Position numbers and translations under genes: made by a program. Positions 60,390 to 64,000 of a stretch of 64,000 bases of DNA are shown here, one piece after another. Source of the stretch: Theobroma cacao (taxonomy: Eukaryota > Streptophyta > Magnoliopsida > Malvales > Malvaceae); contig NC_030852.1 in assembly GCF_000208745.1 (NCBI RefSeq), forward strand, positions 36,222,518 to 36,286,517, in the 5' to 3' direction. Below the pieces are notes generated by a model. That model was not told the DNA's origin. It searched no databases and worked only from the letters and a program-made list of their open reading frames with translations. Every line of letters starts with the position of its first letter. Positions within the stretch are counted from its first letter, which is position 1.

Positions 60390-64000
<3,611 letters not shown>

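Overview
This is a piece of plant nuclear chromosome, most likely from a eudicot. The genes are intron-rich with mostly GT-AG junctions and AT-rich introns and spacers. The families are plant ones: plastid ClpP4, a CDKC kinase with the PITAIRE motif, FEI-type LRR kinase, trihelix GT-3 factor, CDR1-like aspartic protease and DUR3 urea transporter. I cannot fix the species from sequence alone. I see no bacterial operon, phage, CRISPR array, rRNA or convincing tRNA.

Seventeen protein genes can be modelled. From left to right: an NFD4/nodulin-like MFS transporter (+, 683-5046); CDKC (+, 6275-9933); a RINT1/MAG2-like tether subunit (-, 10469-13596); a GT4 glycosyltransferase (-, 14027-15493); a receptor-like cytoplasmic kinase (-, 16572-18459); an uncharacterised Ser/Pro-rich protein (+, 19602-20297); a CDR1-like aspartic protease (+, 22067-23443); a BAR-SH3 protein of the SH3P group (+, 24163-29412); a plastid-targeted PotD-like polyamine-binding protein (+, 30027-33700); FEI1 (-, 34512-39809); organellar PrmC/HemK methyltransferase (+, 41230-43507); a 68-residue zinc-finger protein split by a 1.6 kb intron (-, 45195-47010); SKIP25 (+, 48425-49519); a phytochrome-interacting ankyrin (PIA) protein (-, 50653-52500); CLPP4 (+, 53880-57749); a GT-3 trihelix factor (+, 58474-59676); and the 3' eight exons of DUR3 (-, 60390-63443, 5' end outside the window).

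Exon borders were placed by hand from splice dinucleotides, reading phase and conserved protein motifs. All multi-exon models close in frame. Two introns of CDKC appear to use GC-AG junctions.

The genes do not form a pathway. The clearest large-scale signal is conserved gene neighbourhood. The aspartic protease, SH3P, PotD-like, FEI1 and SKIP25 genes have counterparts close together on Arabidopsis chromosome 1. CLPP4 and DUR3 are neighbours on Arabidopsis chromosome 5. Both statements rest on locus numbers recalled from memory. Between genes I see two candidate fold-back (MITE-like) elements, a perfect 90-bp tandem duplication upstream of the PIA gene, a 46-bp minisatellite and several AT microsatellites. 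I found no credible undescribed multi-gene system here. The most unusual points are the double GC-AG introns, the apparently bipartite targeting peptide on the PotD-like protein and the altered EX7E motif of the GT4 enzyme.
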